Below, piece after piece: positions 16,660-25,384 of a stretch of DNA of 64,000 nucleotides. The notes beneath the pieces were generated by a model. It had not been told where the DNA came from and ran no database searches. It was given only the letters and a program-made list of their open reading frames with translations. Origin of the DNA: Allorhizobium paknamense (GTDB taxonomy: Bacteria; Pseudomonadota; Alphaproteobacteria; Rhizobiales; Rhizobiaceae); the NCBI RefSeq assembly GCF_030815125.1, contig NZ_JAUSWH010000005.1, positions 248,001-312,000 on the forward strand. Direction: 5' to 3'. Positions within the stretch are counted from its first letter, which is position 1, and each line of letters opens with the position of its first letter. Made by a program: the position numbers and the translations under genes.

Positions 16660-17787
16660 ATGTCCAAACTGCCTGCCGCATCCCGTAGACAATTTCTGCA
16701 AACCGCCGCAACCGGCGCCTCGGCGCTGGCGCTTTACGGCCTTTCCCGCAGCCCGGCGCTGGCGGCGGGCTCGCTGACGGTCGGCTTCATCTATGTCGGT
16801 CCGAAGGACGATTACGGCTATAACCAGGCCCATGCCGAGGGTGCGGCCGCCGTCAAGGCGCTGTCCGGCGTGACCGTGGTGGAAGAAGAGAATGTGCCGG
16901 AAACCGTCGATGTCCAGAAGACGATGGAATCGATGATCAATCTGGACGGCGCGACGCTGCTCTTTCCCACCTCCTTCGGCTATTTCGACCCCCATGTCAT
17001 TGCCATGGCGAAGAAATATCCCGACATCCAGTTCCGTCATTGCGGCGGGCTGTGGCAGAAGGACAAGCACCCGGCCAATGCCGGATCCTATTTCGGCTAT
17101 ATCTTCCAGGGCCAGTATCTGAACGGTATTGCCGCTGCCTATGCCACGAAGAGCAAGAAGATCGGTTTCGTGGCGGCAAAGCCCATTCCGCAGGTGGTGC
17201 AGAATATCAATGCCTTCCTGCTGGGCGCGCGTTCGGTCGATCCCTCCATCACCTGCCAGGTGATCTTCACCGGCGAATGGTCGCTGGCCGTCAAGGAAGC
17301 GGAGGCCACCAATGCGCTGGTGGATCAGGGCGCGGATGTCATCACCTGCCATGTGGACAGCCCCAAGGTGGTGGTGCAGACCGCTGCCGGTCGCGGTGCT
17401 TTCGTCTGCGGTTATCACGCCAATCAGTCGCCGCTGGCGCCGGAAAAATATCTGACCGGCGCGGAATGGGCCTGGGGCAATGTCTATACCGATTTCGTCA
17501 AGAAGATGCAGGCGGGCCAGCCGCTCGGCAATTTCGTGCGCGGCGGCCTGAAAGACGGCTTCGTCAAGATGAGCCCGCTCGGTCCCGCCGTCTCGGCAGA
17601 GGCCAAGAGCAAGTTCGAGGCCACGCTTGCCGCCATGAAGGGCGGCGATTTTTCGGTCTTCAAGGGCGGCCAGAAGGATAACAAGGGCAATGTCGTCATC
17701 CCGGCGGGCACCAACTACACCGAAACCTCGATCGAGTTGGAAAGCATGAACTATCTCGTCGAAGGTGTGATCGGCTCCGCCGGTTAA
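16660..17787 (+). CDS. BMP-family substrate-binding protein of ABC importer
   Basis: 375 aa. The twin-arginine signal SRRQFLQTAATGASALALYG (about residues 8-27, cleavage after ALAAG) targets it to the periplasm in folded form. The mature protein shows the basic-membrane-protein pattern VGFIYVGPKDDYGYNQAHAEGA, LLFPTSFGYFDPHV, GSYFGYIFQGQYLNGIAAAYATKSKKIGFVAA and GAEWAWGNVYTDFV. BMP proteins usually bind nucleosides or other ring nitrogen compounds. As the first gene of an operon with cyanuric acid and biuret hydrolases, its ligand is probably cyanuric acid, biuret or a relative; direct evidence is lacking. Confidence 0.88.
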   Translation: MSKLPAASRRQFLQTAATGASALALYGLSRSPALAAGSLTVGFIYVGPKDDYGYNQAHAEGAAAVKALSGVTVVEEENVPETVDVQKTMESMINLDGATLLFPTSFGYFDPHVIAMAKKYPDIQFRHCGGLWQKDKHPANAGSYFGYIFQGQYLNGIAAAYATKSKKIGFVAAKPIPQVVQNINAFLLGARSVDPSITCQVIFTGEWSLAVKEAEATNALVDQGADVITCHVDSPKVVVQTAAGRGAFVCGYHANQSPLAPEKYLTGAEWAWGNVYTDFVKKMQAGQPLGNFVRGGLKDGFVKMSPLGPAVSAEAKSKFEATLAAMKGGDFSVFKGGQKDNKGNVVIPAGTNYTETSIELESMNYLVEGVIGSAG

Positions 17788-17827
17788 TACGAAGTGTCAT
17801 TGAAGATGGCAGTTCGTATTCCTTTTT
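17786..17827 (+). terminator. Rho-independent terminator after the binding-protein gene
   Basis: The inverted repeat AATACGAA...TTCGTATT, extended inward by six more pairs with one G-G mismatch, closes on a TGAAG loop and is followed by CCTTTTT. It lies at the binding-protein stop codon, so most transcripts would end here, raising binding-protein levels over the permeases. Confidence 0.75.
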
Positions 17828-17872
17828 CGAATATCTCAAGTCATTGATTCATTTGGGATATTCGAATTTTTC
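17826..17872 (+). terminator. Second tandem terminator-like hairpin
   Basis: TTCGAATATC (17826-17835) pairs perfectly with GATATTCGAA (17857-17866) and is followed by TTTTTC. It overlaps the T-run of the first terminator and reinforces attenuation between the binding protein and the permease genes. Confidence 0.6.
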
Positions 17873-17922
17873 AAAGGCATCTTCGAGCCTTGGTATAAAC
17901 TGTTCTCACTTCTTGTTTTTAC

Positions 17923-17964
17923 GCAATTCCAGCAAACCTGTTCTACGCGGTTTGCCGGAATTGC
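17923..17964. repeat. Palindromic repeat element upstream of permease gene
   Basis: GCAATTCC-a-GCAAAC pairs with GTTTGC-c-GGAATTGC around a 12-nt loop, the shape of rhizobial intergenic palindromes. Just upstream, 17878-17896 reads GCATCTTCGAGCCTTGGTA, a 19-nt stretch that recurs at 27263. Confidence 0.6.
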
Positions 17965-17983
17965 TTTAAGGGAAGGCGTGCCC

Positions 17984-19129
17984 ATGGCCGATGATCTTAT
18001 CAGATCCGCACCTGTCCTGCCGGCGTCACCCGGCAGGGCGGGCCTGTTTCTGGAGCTTGCGGCCCGCCGGGGCGAGCCGCTGGCAATCACGCTGCTGGCG
18101 GTTCTGGCGGGAATGGGGCTGTTCAGCCTCTTCCTGCTGGTCTTGGGCAAGTCGCCGGTGCAGTTCGTGCAGTTGATCTATGCCGGCGGGTTTGGCAGCT
18201 GGTTTTCGCTGCAAAACACCATGAGCCGGGCAGCACCTCTGCTGCTGACGGCGCTCTGCGTGGCGCTTCCCGCACGGCTTGGCCTTGTCATCATCGGTGG
18301 CGAGGGGGCCCTGGTGCTGGGCGGACTGGCGGCATCTGCCGCCGCGCTGCCGCTGATGGGCCATGTCGGCAACGGGGTGCTGTGGGTCGCCATGGCTCTG
18401 GCGGGCATGCTGGTGGCGGGGCTCTGGATCGGTCTCGCCGGAGCGCTCAAGCACAGGCGCGGTGTCAATGAAACCATCTCCTCGCTGCTGCTCACCTATA
18501 TCGGCATCGCGCTCATGAACCATCTGATCGAAGGGCCGCTGCGCGATCCGGCAAGCCTCAACAAGCCGTCCACCGCACCGCTGCCGGGCGAGGCGATGAT
18601 CGGCAAGATGCCGGGCATGGATGTGCATTGGGGCTTTGGCGTCGGCATTATCGCCTGTGTGCTGGCCTTTATCCTGATGGAACGTACGACCATTGGCTTT
18701 TCGGCCCGGATCGCGGGCGGCAATATGCGGGCAGCCCAGGTGCAGGGGCTGCCGGTCGGGCGGCTCATCATCGGCTTTACCTTTCTGGCGGGCGCCTTTG
18801 CCGGGCTTGCCGGCATGCTGGAAGTGGCCGCCGTGCAGGGCAGCGCCAATGGCGCGCTGGTGGCGGGCTATGGCTATACCGGCATTCTGGTGGCCTTTCT
18901 TGCCCGGCAAAATCCGCTGGCCATCATTCCCGTCGCCATCCTGCTCGGCGGCATTACGGCGGCAGGCGGGCTGATCCAGCGGCGGTTGGGTCTGCCGGAT
19001 GCCAGCGTGCTGGTGCTCCAAGGCACGCTGTTCATCGCCGTGCTCTTCTGTGAAACGCTTTATGGCCGCTTCAAGCTGTTCAATCCGGAACTCTGGGCCG
19101 CCAACCGCATGGCAAGGGAGGCGCGCTGA
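17984..19129 (+). CDS. BMP-type ABC transporter permease 1
   Basis: 381 aa integral membrane protein of the nucleoside/simple-sugar type (BPD_transp_2). It has a hydrophobic start ITLLAVLAGMGLFSLFLLVLGKSP, the family motif RAAPLLLTALCVALPARLGLVIIGGEGALVLGGLAA and NETISSLLLTYIGIALMNHLIEGPLRD. ATG at 17984 is preferred to GTG at 17978 because AAGGGAAGG ends 7 nt upstream. It overlaps the second permease by one base pair group (TGATG). Confidence 0.87.
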   Translation: MADDLIRSAPVLPASPGRAGLFLELAARRGEPLAITLLAVLAGMGLFSLFLLVLGKSPVQFVQLIYAGGFGSWFSLQNTMSRAAPLLLTALCVALPARLGLVIIGGEGALVLGGLAASAAALPLMGHVGNGVLWVAMALAGMLVAGLWIGLAGALKHRRGVNETISSLLLTYIGIALMNHLIEGPLRDPASLNKPSTAPLPGEAMIGKMPGMDVHWGFGVGIIACVLAFILMERTTIGFSARIAGGNMRAAQVQGLPVGRLIIGFTFLAGAFAGLAGMLEVAAVQGSANGALVAGYGYTGILVAFLARQNPLAIIPVAILLGGITAAGGLIQRRLGLPDASVLVLQGTLFIAVLFCETLYGRFKLFNPELWAANRMAREAR

Positions 19130-20055
19130 TGGACGATACCGCACTCGGGCTCTGGGGCGTGCCGCTTGCCATTCTGGCAGGTGCCATCCGTGTCTCCACC
19201 CCTTTCATTTTTGTGTCCCTGGGCGAGACGCTGACGGAGCGCTCGGGCCGTATCAATCTCGGGCTGGAAGGCACGCTGGTCTTCGGGGCCATGTCCGCCT
19301 ATGCCGTGGCGGTGATGACCGGCTCGCCCTGGGCAGGCGTGCTGGCGGCCATGCTGGCGGGTGCGGCTTTCGGCCTCGTTCATGGGTTCATCTGCCGGTT
19401 TCCCAAGGTCAACGATATCGCCATCGGCATCGCCATGATGCAGTTCGGGCTGGGGCTTGCCTTCTTCCTCGGCAAATCCTTCATCCAGCCGGTCGCGCCC
19501 AAGCTTCCCGCCATCGAACTTGGCTTCTGGTCGTCGCTGCCGCAGATCCGCTCGGCGCTGAATATCAATGTGCTGTTTCTGATCGGCATCGGGCTGACCT
19601 TCGTCATCGCCTGGATGCTGAAGAACACCCGGCCCGGTCTGATCCTGCGCGTGGTAGGTGACAGTTCCGATGCCGCCCGCGCCATGGGCATCAATCCCGA
19701 CCGCGTGCGGCTTTTGGCAACGGCTGTCGGTGGGGCTTTCGCCGCGGTCGGCGGGGCCTATCTTTCGCTCTATTATCCAGGCTCCTGGAATGAGCGCATT
19801 TCCTCCGGACAAGGATTGATGGCTGTGGCGCTGGTGATCTTCGCCCGCTGGAACCCCAAGGGCTGCCTCCTGGCCTCGCTACTGTTCGGTGGCGCGGGGG
19901 CGCTGGGTCCGGCGCTGCAATCGGTCGGTGTCACCGAAGGCTATTATCTTTTCTACGCAGCACCTTACGTGCTGACCCTGATCATCCTCATTGCCACCTC
20001 CTCGCCGGAGCAGCGCCTGTCGGGCGCGCCGGAAGAATTGTCACTGGCCAAATAA
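19129..20055 (+). CDS. BMP-type ABC transporter permease 2
   Basis: 308 aa partner permease. Characteristic segment TPFIFVSLGETLTERSGRINLGLEGTLVFGAMSAYAV, then about seven further hydrophobic helices and a conserved GAYLSLYYPGSWNERISSGQGLMAVALVIFARWNPKG. Start and upstream stop overlap as TGATG, indicating translational coupling. The order permease-permease followed by catabolic genes and only later the ATPase is unusual compared with standard BMP operons. Confidence 0.87.
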   Translation: MDDTALGLWGVPLAILAGAIRVSTPFIFVSLGETLTERSGRINLGLEGTLVFGAMSAYAVAVMTGSPWAGVLAAMLAGAAFGLVHGFICRFPKVNDIAIGIAMMQFGLGLAFFLGKSFIQPVAPKLPAIELGFWSSLPQIRSALNINVLFLIGIGLTFVIAWMLKNTRPGLILRVVGDSSDAARAMGINPDRVRLLATAVGGAFAAVGGAYLSLYYPGSWNERISSGQGLMAVALVIFARWNPKGCLLASLLFGGAGALGPALQSVGVTEGYYLFYAAPYVLTLIILIATSSPEQRLSGAPEELSLAK

Positions 20056-20066
20056 GGGAGAGACCC

Positions 20067-21083
20067 ATGAACGGATTGGGCGGATTGAACAAATCGGAGA
20101 ACGGCGTCGGCATCGGCCTCGTACAGTTGCAATTGCCGAATACGGTGACGAAGGAGGATCTCGCCCGCCAGACGGCGCGCGTCGTGGAACTGGTCGGCAA
20201 GGCGCGGCGCAACCAGCCGGGCATGGATCTGGTGGTCTTTCCCGAATACATGCTGCACGGCCTGTCCATGGACATCAATCCGGAGATCATGTGCCGTCTC
20301 GATGGGCCGGAAGTGGCCGCCTTCAAGGCCGCCTGCCGGGAAAACCGCATCTGGGGCTGCTTCTCCATCATGGAATATAATCCCGATGGCATGCCCTATA
20401 ATTCCGGCATCATCATCGACGATCAGGGCGAACTGAAACTCTATTACCGCAAGATGCACCCCTGGGTACCGGTGGAGCCCTGGGAGCCGGGCAATACCGG
20501 TATCCCCGTTATCACCGGGCCAAAGGGCGCCAAGATCGCGCTGATTATCTGCCATGACGGCATGTTCCCGGAAATGGCGCGCGAATGCGCCTATAAGGGC
20601 GCGGAAATCATGATCCGCACCGCAGGCTATACCGCCCCGATCCGCGAAGCCTGGCGCTTCACCAACCAGTCCAACGCCTTTTGCAATCTGATGGTCACCG
20701 CCAATGTCTGCATGTCGGGCTCCGACGGCACGTTCGACAGCATGGGCGAGGGGATGATCTGCAATTTCGACGGATCGATCATCGCCCACGGCACCAGCGG
20801 TCGCCCCGATGAGATCATCACGGCAGAGGTGAGGCCCGATCTGGTGCGCGAGGCGCGCCTCGGCTGGGGCGTGGAAAACAACATCTACCAGTTTGGCCAT
20901 CGCGGTTATGTCGCCGTGGCCGGCGGGGCGCAGGATGCGCCTTACACCTATATGCACGACCTCGTGGCGGGCCGCTATCGCCTGCCCTGGGAAGAGGGCG
21001 TCAAGATCACCGATGGCACGGTCTGCGGTTTTGAAAAGCCGGCCCGTCTCTATGCCGACCCGGCCAAATCCGCTGCGGAATAA
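20067..21083 (+). CDS. amiF: Formamidase (nitrilase superfamily)
   Basis: 338 aa. The sequence follows the Helicobacter-type formamidase AmiF along its length: PEYMLHG with catalytic Glu60, YYRKMHPW with Lys129, and ICHDGM with nucleophile Cys162, then [11 protein letters not shown] and [14 protein letters not shown]. AmiF hydrolyses formamide to formate and ammonia in the cytoplasm; aliphatic amidase AmiE is the nearest alternative. It sits inside the cyanurate/biuret operon, 11 nt after the second permease and 8 nt before biuH, suggesting an additional amide nitrogen source or an accessory role. Confidence 0.85.
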   Translation: MNGLGGLNKSENGVGIGLVQLQLPNTVTKEDLARQTARVVELVGKARRNQPGMDLVVFPEYMLHGLSMDINPEIMCRLDGPEVAAFKAACRENRIWGCFSIMEYNPDGMPYNSGIIIDDQGELKLYYRKMHPWVPVEPWEPGNTGIPVITGPKGAKIALIICHDGMFPEMARECAYKGAEIMIRTAGYTAPIREAWRFTNQSNAFCNLMVTANVCMSGSDGTFDSMGEGMICNFDGSIIAHGTSGRPDEIITAEVRPDLVREARLGWGVENNIYQFGHRGYVAVAGGAQDAPYTYMHDLVAGRYRLPWEEGVKITDGTVCGFEKPARLYADPAKSAAE

Positions 21084-21091
21084 GAAAGATC

Positions 21092-21793
21092 ATGGATATG
21101 ATGACCGAACAGACGTTTCACACGCTCGATGCCGATCCCTATCCCTGGCCCTATAATGGCCAGTTCCGGCCGGACAATACGGCGCTGATCATCATCGACA
21201 TGCAGACGGATTTCTGCGGCCCCGGCGGCTATGTCGACCATATGGGCTATGACCTGTCGCTGGTGCGCGCGCCCATCGAGCCGATCAAGGCGGTGCTGGC
21301 CGCCATGCGCGCCAAGGGTTACCACATCATTCATACGCGCGAAGGCCACCGGCCCGATCTTGCCGATCTGCCGGCCAACAAGCGCTGGCGCTCGCAGCGC
21401 ATCAAGGCGGGTATCGGCGATGCCGGCCCCTGCGGACGCATTCTGGTGCGCGGCGAACCGGGCTGGGACATCATCGATGAATTGAAGCCGCTCGAAGGCG
21501 AGACGATCATCGACAAGCCCGGCAAGGGCTCGTTCTGCGCCACCGATCTGGAACTGATCCTCAACCAGAAGCGCATCCAGAACATCATCCTCACCGGCAT
21601 CACCACCGATGTCTGCGTGCACACCACCATGCGCGAGGCCAATGATCGCGGCTTCGAATGCCTGCTGCTGGAGGATTGCTGCGGCGCGACCGATTACGGC
21701 AACCATCTGGCCGCTATCAAGATGGTCAAGATGCAGGGCGGCGTGTTCGGCGCGGTGTCGAATTCCGCGGCGCTGATTAAGGCGCTGCCCTGA
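21092..21793 (+). CDS. biuH: Biuret hydrolase (isochorismatase-like cysteine hydrolase)
   Basis: 233 aa. It closely resembles rhizobial biuret hydrolase from end to end. The catalytic triad falls at Asp36 ([10 protein letters not shown]), Lys142 ([10 protein letters not shown]) and Cys175 ([15 protein letters not shown]), with the BiuH-like [22 protein letters not shown] and [25 protein letters not shown] blocks. The enzyme splits biuret into allophanate and ammonia. Product and substrate connect cyanuric acid hydrolase (next gene) to allophanate hydrolase (end of operon). Start/stop overlap with the next gene is TGATG. Confidence 0.93.
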   Translation: MDMMTEQTFHTLDADPYPWPYNGQFRPDNTALIIIDMQTDFCGPGGYVDHMGYDLSLVRAPIEPIKAVLAAMRAKGYHIIHTREGHRPDLADLPANKRWRSQRIKAGIGDAGPCGRILVRGEPGWDIIDELKPLEGETIIDKPGKGSFCATDLELILNQKRIQNIILTGITTDVCVHTTMREANDRGFECLLLEDCCGATDYGNHLAAIKMVKMQGGVFGAVSNSAALIKALP

Positions 21794-22854
21794 TGGTCTC
21801 GTTGCGCGCCAGTGTCCACCGTATTGCCGCCTCCGCTCCCGATGACCTTTCGGGCCTGGAAGCGCTGATTGAAGCCGGGCTCGATCCGGCATCCATCGTC
21901 GCCGTGCTCGGCAAGACCGAAGGCAATGGCTGCGTCAATGATTTTACCCGTGGCTTTGCCACCGCCACCTTCCAGCGCTTCTTCGAGCGGCACGGGGTGG
22001 AAGGGGTTTCCATTGTCATGTCCGGCGGCACCGAAGGGGCGCTTTCGCCGCATTGGACGGTGTTTGCCCGCCACGAGGTGGCGGACGAGCCGAGGGGATC
22101 GGCATTGGCGGTGGGCGTTTCGCGCACCCCTGACATGCCGCCCGAGCATCTGGGACGGCGTGAGCAGGTGGCGCTGGTGGCTGAGGGCGTGCGGGCGGCC
22201 ATGCGCGATGCGGGGATCGAGAAGCCGGAGGATGTGCATTTCGTCCAGATCAAATGCCCGCTTCTCACCTCCGCCCGCATCGGCGATGCCAAGGCGCGCG
22301 GCAAGACGGTGGCGGTGGGCGATACGCTGAAATCCATGGGACTTTCCCGTGCCGCGTCCGCACTGGGCGTAGCGGTGGCGCTCTGTGAACTCGATCTTGC
22401 CACTTTAAGCGATGAGGCGATTGGCGTCGATTTCACGCTCTATTCCGGGCGTGCCTCCACCTCCGCCGGGGTGGAACTGTTCGATCATGAAATCGTGGTG
22501 CTCGGTATGAGCCCGCGCTGGTCCGGCCCCTTCGCCATGGACCATGCGGTGATGGCCGATTGCATCGATACCGCCGGGATAAGGCAGGCACTGGCCCGTC
22601 TGCCCCAGGGGCGGCTTGCCGCTGTGCTGGCCAAGGCGGAAGCCTCGCCCTCCGGTGCGGTGCGCGGGGCGCGCCATACCATGCTGGATGATTCCGACAT
22701 TGCCTCCACCCGCCATGCCCGCGCCTTTGTCGGCGGGGTGCTGGCCGGGCTGTTCGCAGACACCATGCTCTATGTCTCCGGCGGGGCGGAGCATCAGGGC
22801 CCGCCCGGCGGCGGGCCGGTGGCCATCATCATCGAAAGGGAGGAGAGGCCATGA
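21793..22854 (+). CDS. atzD: Cyanuric acid amidohydrolase (AtzD/TrzD family)
   Basis: 353 aa ring-opening amidohydrolase with the family's three-fold repeat. Each repeat supplies a Ser-Lys dyad: Lys41 (VLGKTEGNG), Lys154 (VQIKCP) and Lys281 (VLAKAEAS), with Ser77 (VMSGGTEG), Ser222 (GRASTSAG) and Ser329 (YVSGGAEHQGPPGGGP). The C-terminal GAEHQGPPGG loop is the metal-binding region. It opens cyanuric acid to carboxybiuret, which loses CO2 to form biuret. Barbiturase is the only close alternative; the neighbouring biuH and allophanate hydrolase strongly favour cyanuric acid. It overlaps the ATPase gene by 4 nt. Confidence 0.92.
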   Translation: MVSLRASVHRIAASAPDDLSGLEALIEAGLDPASIVAVLGKTEGNGCVNDFTRGFATATFQRFFERHGVEGVSIVMSGGTEGALSPHWTVFARHEVADEPRGSALAVGVSRTPDMPPEHLGRREQVALVAEGVRAAMRDAGIEKPEDVHFVQIKCPLLTSARIGDAKARGKTVAVGDTLKSMGLSRAASALGVAVALCELDLATLSDEAIGVDFTLYSGRASTSAGVELFDHEIVVLGMSPRWSGPFAMDHAVMADCIDTAGIRQALARLPQGRLAAVLAKAEASPSGAVRGARHTMLDDSDIASTRHARAFVGGVLAGLFADTMLYVSGGAEHQGPPGGGPVAIIIEREERP

Positions 22855-24380
22855 CGGAAAACGCAGCAGCCCTCGGCATCGAAACCGCGGCCATGACCAT
22901 GCGTTTCGGCAGTTTCACCGCGCTGGACGATGTCTCCATCAAGGTGAGGGCGGGGTCTTTCCATGCGCTGCTCGGAGAAAATGGCGCTGGCAAATCCACC
23001 CTCGTCAAATGCATTATGGGCTTTTACCGCCCCACCTCCGGCCAGTTGCTGGTGGAGGACCGGGAGGTGGAGATCCAGACCCCGCGCGATGCCGCAGCCC
23101 TTGGGCTTGGCATGGTCTACCAGCATTTCACCCTGGTGCCCTCGCTGACCGGTGCGGAAAACCTTGTCATCAGCCGCAATGACGTGTCCGCCATGATCGA
23201 CTGGCCGCGTGAGCGGGCAGCGCTTGCGGATTTCATGCGCGGCATGCCTTTTCCCATTCCGCTGGACCGCCCGGTGCGTGAACTTTCGGCGGGGGAAAAA
23301 CAGAAGCTCGAAATCATTCGCCAGCTTTATCTCGGGCGGCGGTTTCTGATCCTCGACGAGCCGACTTCGGTGCTGACTCCTGCCGAGGCCGATGACATGC
23401 TGGGGCTGGTGCGCGGCATGACGGAGAGGGGCGATCTCACCGTGCTGATGATCTCCCACAAATTCCACGAGGTGATGAAATTCGCCGACCATGTTTCCGT
23501 GCTGCGCCGGGGGCGGCTGGTGGGCAGCGGCACCACCGCCGAGCTTTCGCCAAAAGAGATGGCCGGGATGATGATCGGCAATGTGATGCTGGCCGAACTC
23601 GACAGCCGTTTGCCGGTGAAGCCGCAAGCCCCCGCCTTGATCGACCTTCAGAACGTCAAGGCCCGTGACCGCAGCGGCCTCAAGACCATCGAGGTGGACA
23701 GGCTGACGGTGCGCGCCGGGGAGATTGTCGGCATTGCCGGGATTTCCGGCAATGGCCAGAAGGAACTGGCGGAAGTGCTGGCCGGGCAGCGGCGGCTGGA
23801 GGCCGGCACGGTTCTGGTCAAGGACCGGCCCTATGGTGCAACGCGGGCGGAAAGCCGCATCGCGCGTCTCGGCTTCATTCCGGAAGAACCGTTGCAGAAT
23901 GCCTGTGCGGGCAAGATGTCGGTGGCGGAAAATCTGAGCTTCCGCAGCTTCGATGTGACGCCCAGGGGCAAGGCCCGCCTCTGGCTGAACCGCAAGGAGA
24001 TGCGCCGCCGCGCGGGCGAGCTCGTTGCCGCCTTCAAGGTCAAAACCGCTTCGCTGGAAACACCGATTGCCGCTCTTTCCGGCGGCAATGTGCAGCGCGC
24101 CGTGCTGGCGCGGGAGCTGACGGGGGAGGTGGATGTGCTGATCGTCTCCAATCCCTGTTTCGGGCTGGATTTTTCCGCCGTCGCGGAGATCCGGGCGCGC
24201 ATCATGAAGGCCCGCAACAGCGGCGCCGCCGTGCTTTTGTTTTCCGAGGATCTGGATGAGTTGATGGAGCTTTCCGACCGCATTCTGGTGATGTCGGAAG
24301 GGCGGCTGGTCTATGAAACCCCGGCGCGCGGTGCGGATCTTTCCGTGATCGGCGCCCATATGGCAGGACATGCGGCATGA
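22851..24380 (+). CDS. BMP-type ABC transporter ATP-binding protein
   Basis: 509 aa double-cassette ATPase. First cassette: Walker [13 protein letters not shown], signature [16 protein letters not shown], Walker [12 protein letters not shown]. Second: [31 protein letters not shown] and the Walker B variant [13 protein letters not shown] typical of nucleoside-type importers (Asn-Pro instead of Asp-Glu-Pro). It powers the two permeases encoded earlier in the operon and is coupled to both neighbours by ATGA overlaps. Confidence 0.88.
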   Translation: MTENAAALGIETAAMTMRFGSFTALDDVSIKVRAGSFHALLGENGAGKSTLVKCIMGFYRPTSGQLLVEDREVEIQTPRDAAALGLGMVYQHFTLVPSLTGAENLVISRNDVSAMIDWPRERAALADFMRGMPFPIPLDRPVRELSAGEKQKLEIIRQLYLGRRFLILDEPTSVLTPAEADDMLGLVRGMTERGDLTVLMISHKFHEVMKFADHVSVLRRGRLVGSGTTAELSPKEMAGMMIGNVMLAELDSRLPVKPQAPALIDLQNVKARDRSGLKTIEVDRLTVRAGEIVGIAGISGNGQKELAEVLAGQRRLEAGTVLVKDRPYGATRAESRIARLGFIPEEPLQNACAGKMSVAENLSFRSFDVTPRGKARLWLNRKEMRRRAGELVAAFKVKTASLETPIAALSGGNVQRAVLARELTGEVDVLIVSNPCFGLDFSAVAEIRARIMKARNSGAAVLLFSEDLDELMELSDRILVMSEGRLVYETPARGADLSVIGAHMAGHAA

Positions 24381-25045
24381 GCGGCATCAAGGCTGAGCCT
24401 TTCGATTTTCCCTTCCGGCGCGAGCAGGCCGCGCTGATCGTTATCGATATGCAGCGCGATTTCACCGAGGCCGGTGGTTTCGGTGAAACGCTGGGCAATG
24501 ATGTCCGCCGGGTCCAGACCATCGTGCCGGATGTGCGGCGTCTGCTGGAGGCTTGCCGTCAGGCGGGTCTTCCTATCATTCACACCATGGAATGCCATCG
24601 GCCGGACCTGTCCGATCTGCCGGAGGCCAAACGCAATCGCGGCACGCCGCGCCTTCGCATCGGCGATCAGGGGCCGATGGGGCGCATTCTGATCGCGGGC
24701 GAGCCGGGTACGGATATCCTGCCGGAATTGCAGCCGATTGCCGGCGAGGTGGTGATCGAAAAGCCAGGCAAGGGGGCGTTCTACGCCACCGATCTCGGCA
24801 GCATCCTGAAGGAAAAGGGCATTACCCAGCTGATCTTCGCGGGCGTGACCACGGAGGTTTGCGTGCAGACCACCATGCGCGAGGCCAATGATCGCGGCTT
24901 CGAATGCCTGCTCGTGGAAGAGGCGACGGCCTCCTATTTTCCCGAATTCAAACAGGCCACCCTGGAGATGATCCGCGCCCAGGGCGGGATCGTTGGCTGG
25001 ACGGCCCATCTCGATGACCTCATGGAGGGGTTCACCCATGCCTGA
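24377..25045 (+). CDS. Isochorismatase-like cysteine hydrolase, triuret hydrolase candidate
   Basis: 222 aa, a clear paralogue of the biuret hydrolase in the same operon. Triad positions are Asp24 ([10 protein letters not shown]), Lys129 ([10 protein letters not shown]) and Cys162 ([15 protein letters not shown]). It shares [13 protein letters not shown] but differs in the C-terminal lid ([30 protein letters not shown]). Known relatives include triuret hydrolase TrtA, which makes biuret and carbamate-derived products, and ureidoacrylate-type amidohydrolases. Its place next to biuH makes a related carbonyl-urea substrate likely, but triuret remains a hypothesis. Confidence 0.7.
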   Translation: MSGIKAEPFDFPFRREQAALIVIDMQRDFTEAGGFGETLGNDVRRVQTIVPDVRRLLEACRQAGLPIIHTMECHRPDLSDLPEAKRNRGTPRLRIGDQGPMGRILIAGEPGTDILPELQPIAGEVVIEKPGKGAFYATDLGSILKEKGITQLIFAGVTTEVCVQTTMREANDRGFECLLVEEATASYFPEFKQATLEMIRAQGGIVGWTAHLDDLMEGFTHA

Positions 25046-25382
25046 AACAGTAAGAGACGATCTGACGGTCGGGGGCTGGAAGTCCTTGGTGTTCGAGCCC
25101 TTCCGCACGGGCGTGACGATCCACTGGATCAGCCGCTTCGAGGGTGAAAGGCCCGGCACTGCCCTGCTGAAATATGAGGCGGGCGCTGCCGTGCCGCGCC
25201 ATCGCCATCCCGGTCTTGAAACGATATTGGTGCTGGATGGCAGCCAGTCCGATGAGGATGGCCGCTATTTTGCCGGGACTTTCGTCGTCAACGCCCCCGG
25301 CAGCGAACATTCCGTCTGGAGCGAGGACGGTTGCGTCGTGCTGATCCAGTGGGATCGGCCCGTGGAAATTTTGGAAGAATAA
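25038..25382 (+). CDS. Small cupin-domain protein
   Basis: 114 aa single cupin of the ChrR-like type, with metal-ligand motif [16 protein letters not shown] and [12 protein letters not shown]. The ATG at 25038 overlaps the hydrolase gene by 8 nt and follows GGAGGGG; an earlier in-frame start is unlikely. No enzyme activity can be assigned. In this operon it could sense or modify a nitrogen intermediate, or act as a metal-dependent accessory, but nothing in the sequence decides. Confidence 0.65.
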   Translation: MPETVRDDLTVGGWKSLVFEPFRTGVTIHWISRFEGERPGTALLKYEAGAAVPRHRHPGLETILVLDGSQSDEDGRYFAGTFVVNAPGSEHSVWSEDGCVVLIQWDRPVEILEE

Positions 25383-25384
25383 TC

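Noticed and set aside
21092..21793. Nicotinamidase or true isochorismatase assignment for the first cysteine hydrolase
   Set aside because: The triad positions and long conserved blocks match biuret hydrolase, and the neighbouring cyanuric acid and allophanate hydrolases fit only that pathway.
22794..24371. 525-codon open frame on the minus strand
   Set aside because: Exactly antisense to the ABC ATPase gene, with no recognisable motif or operon context.
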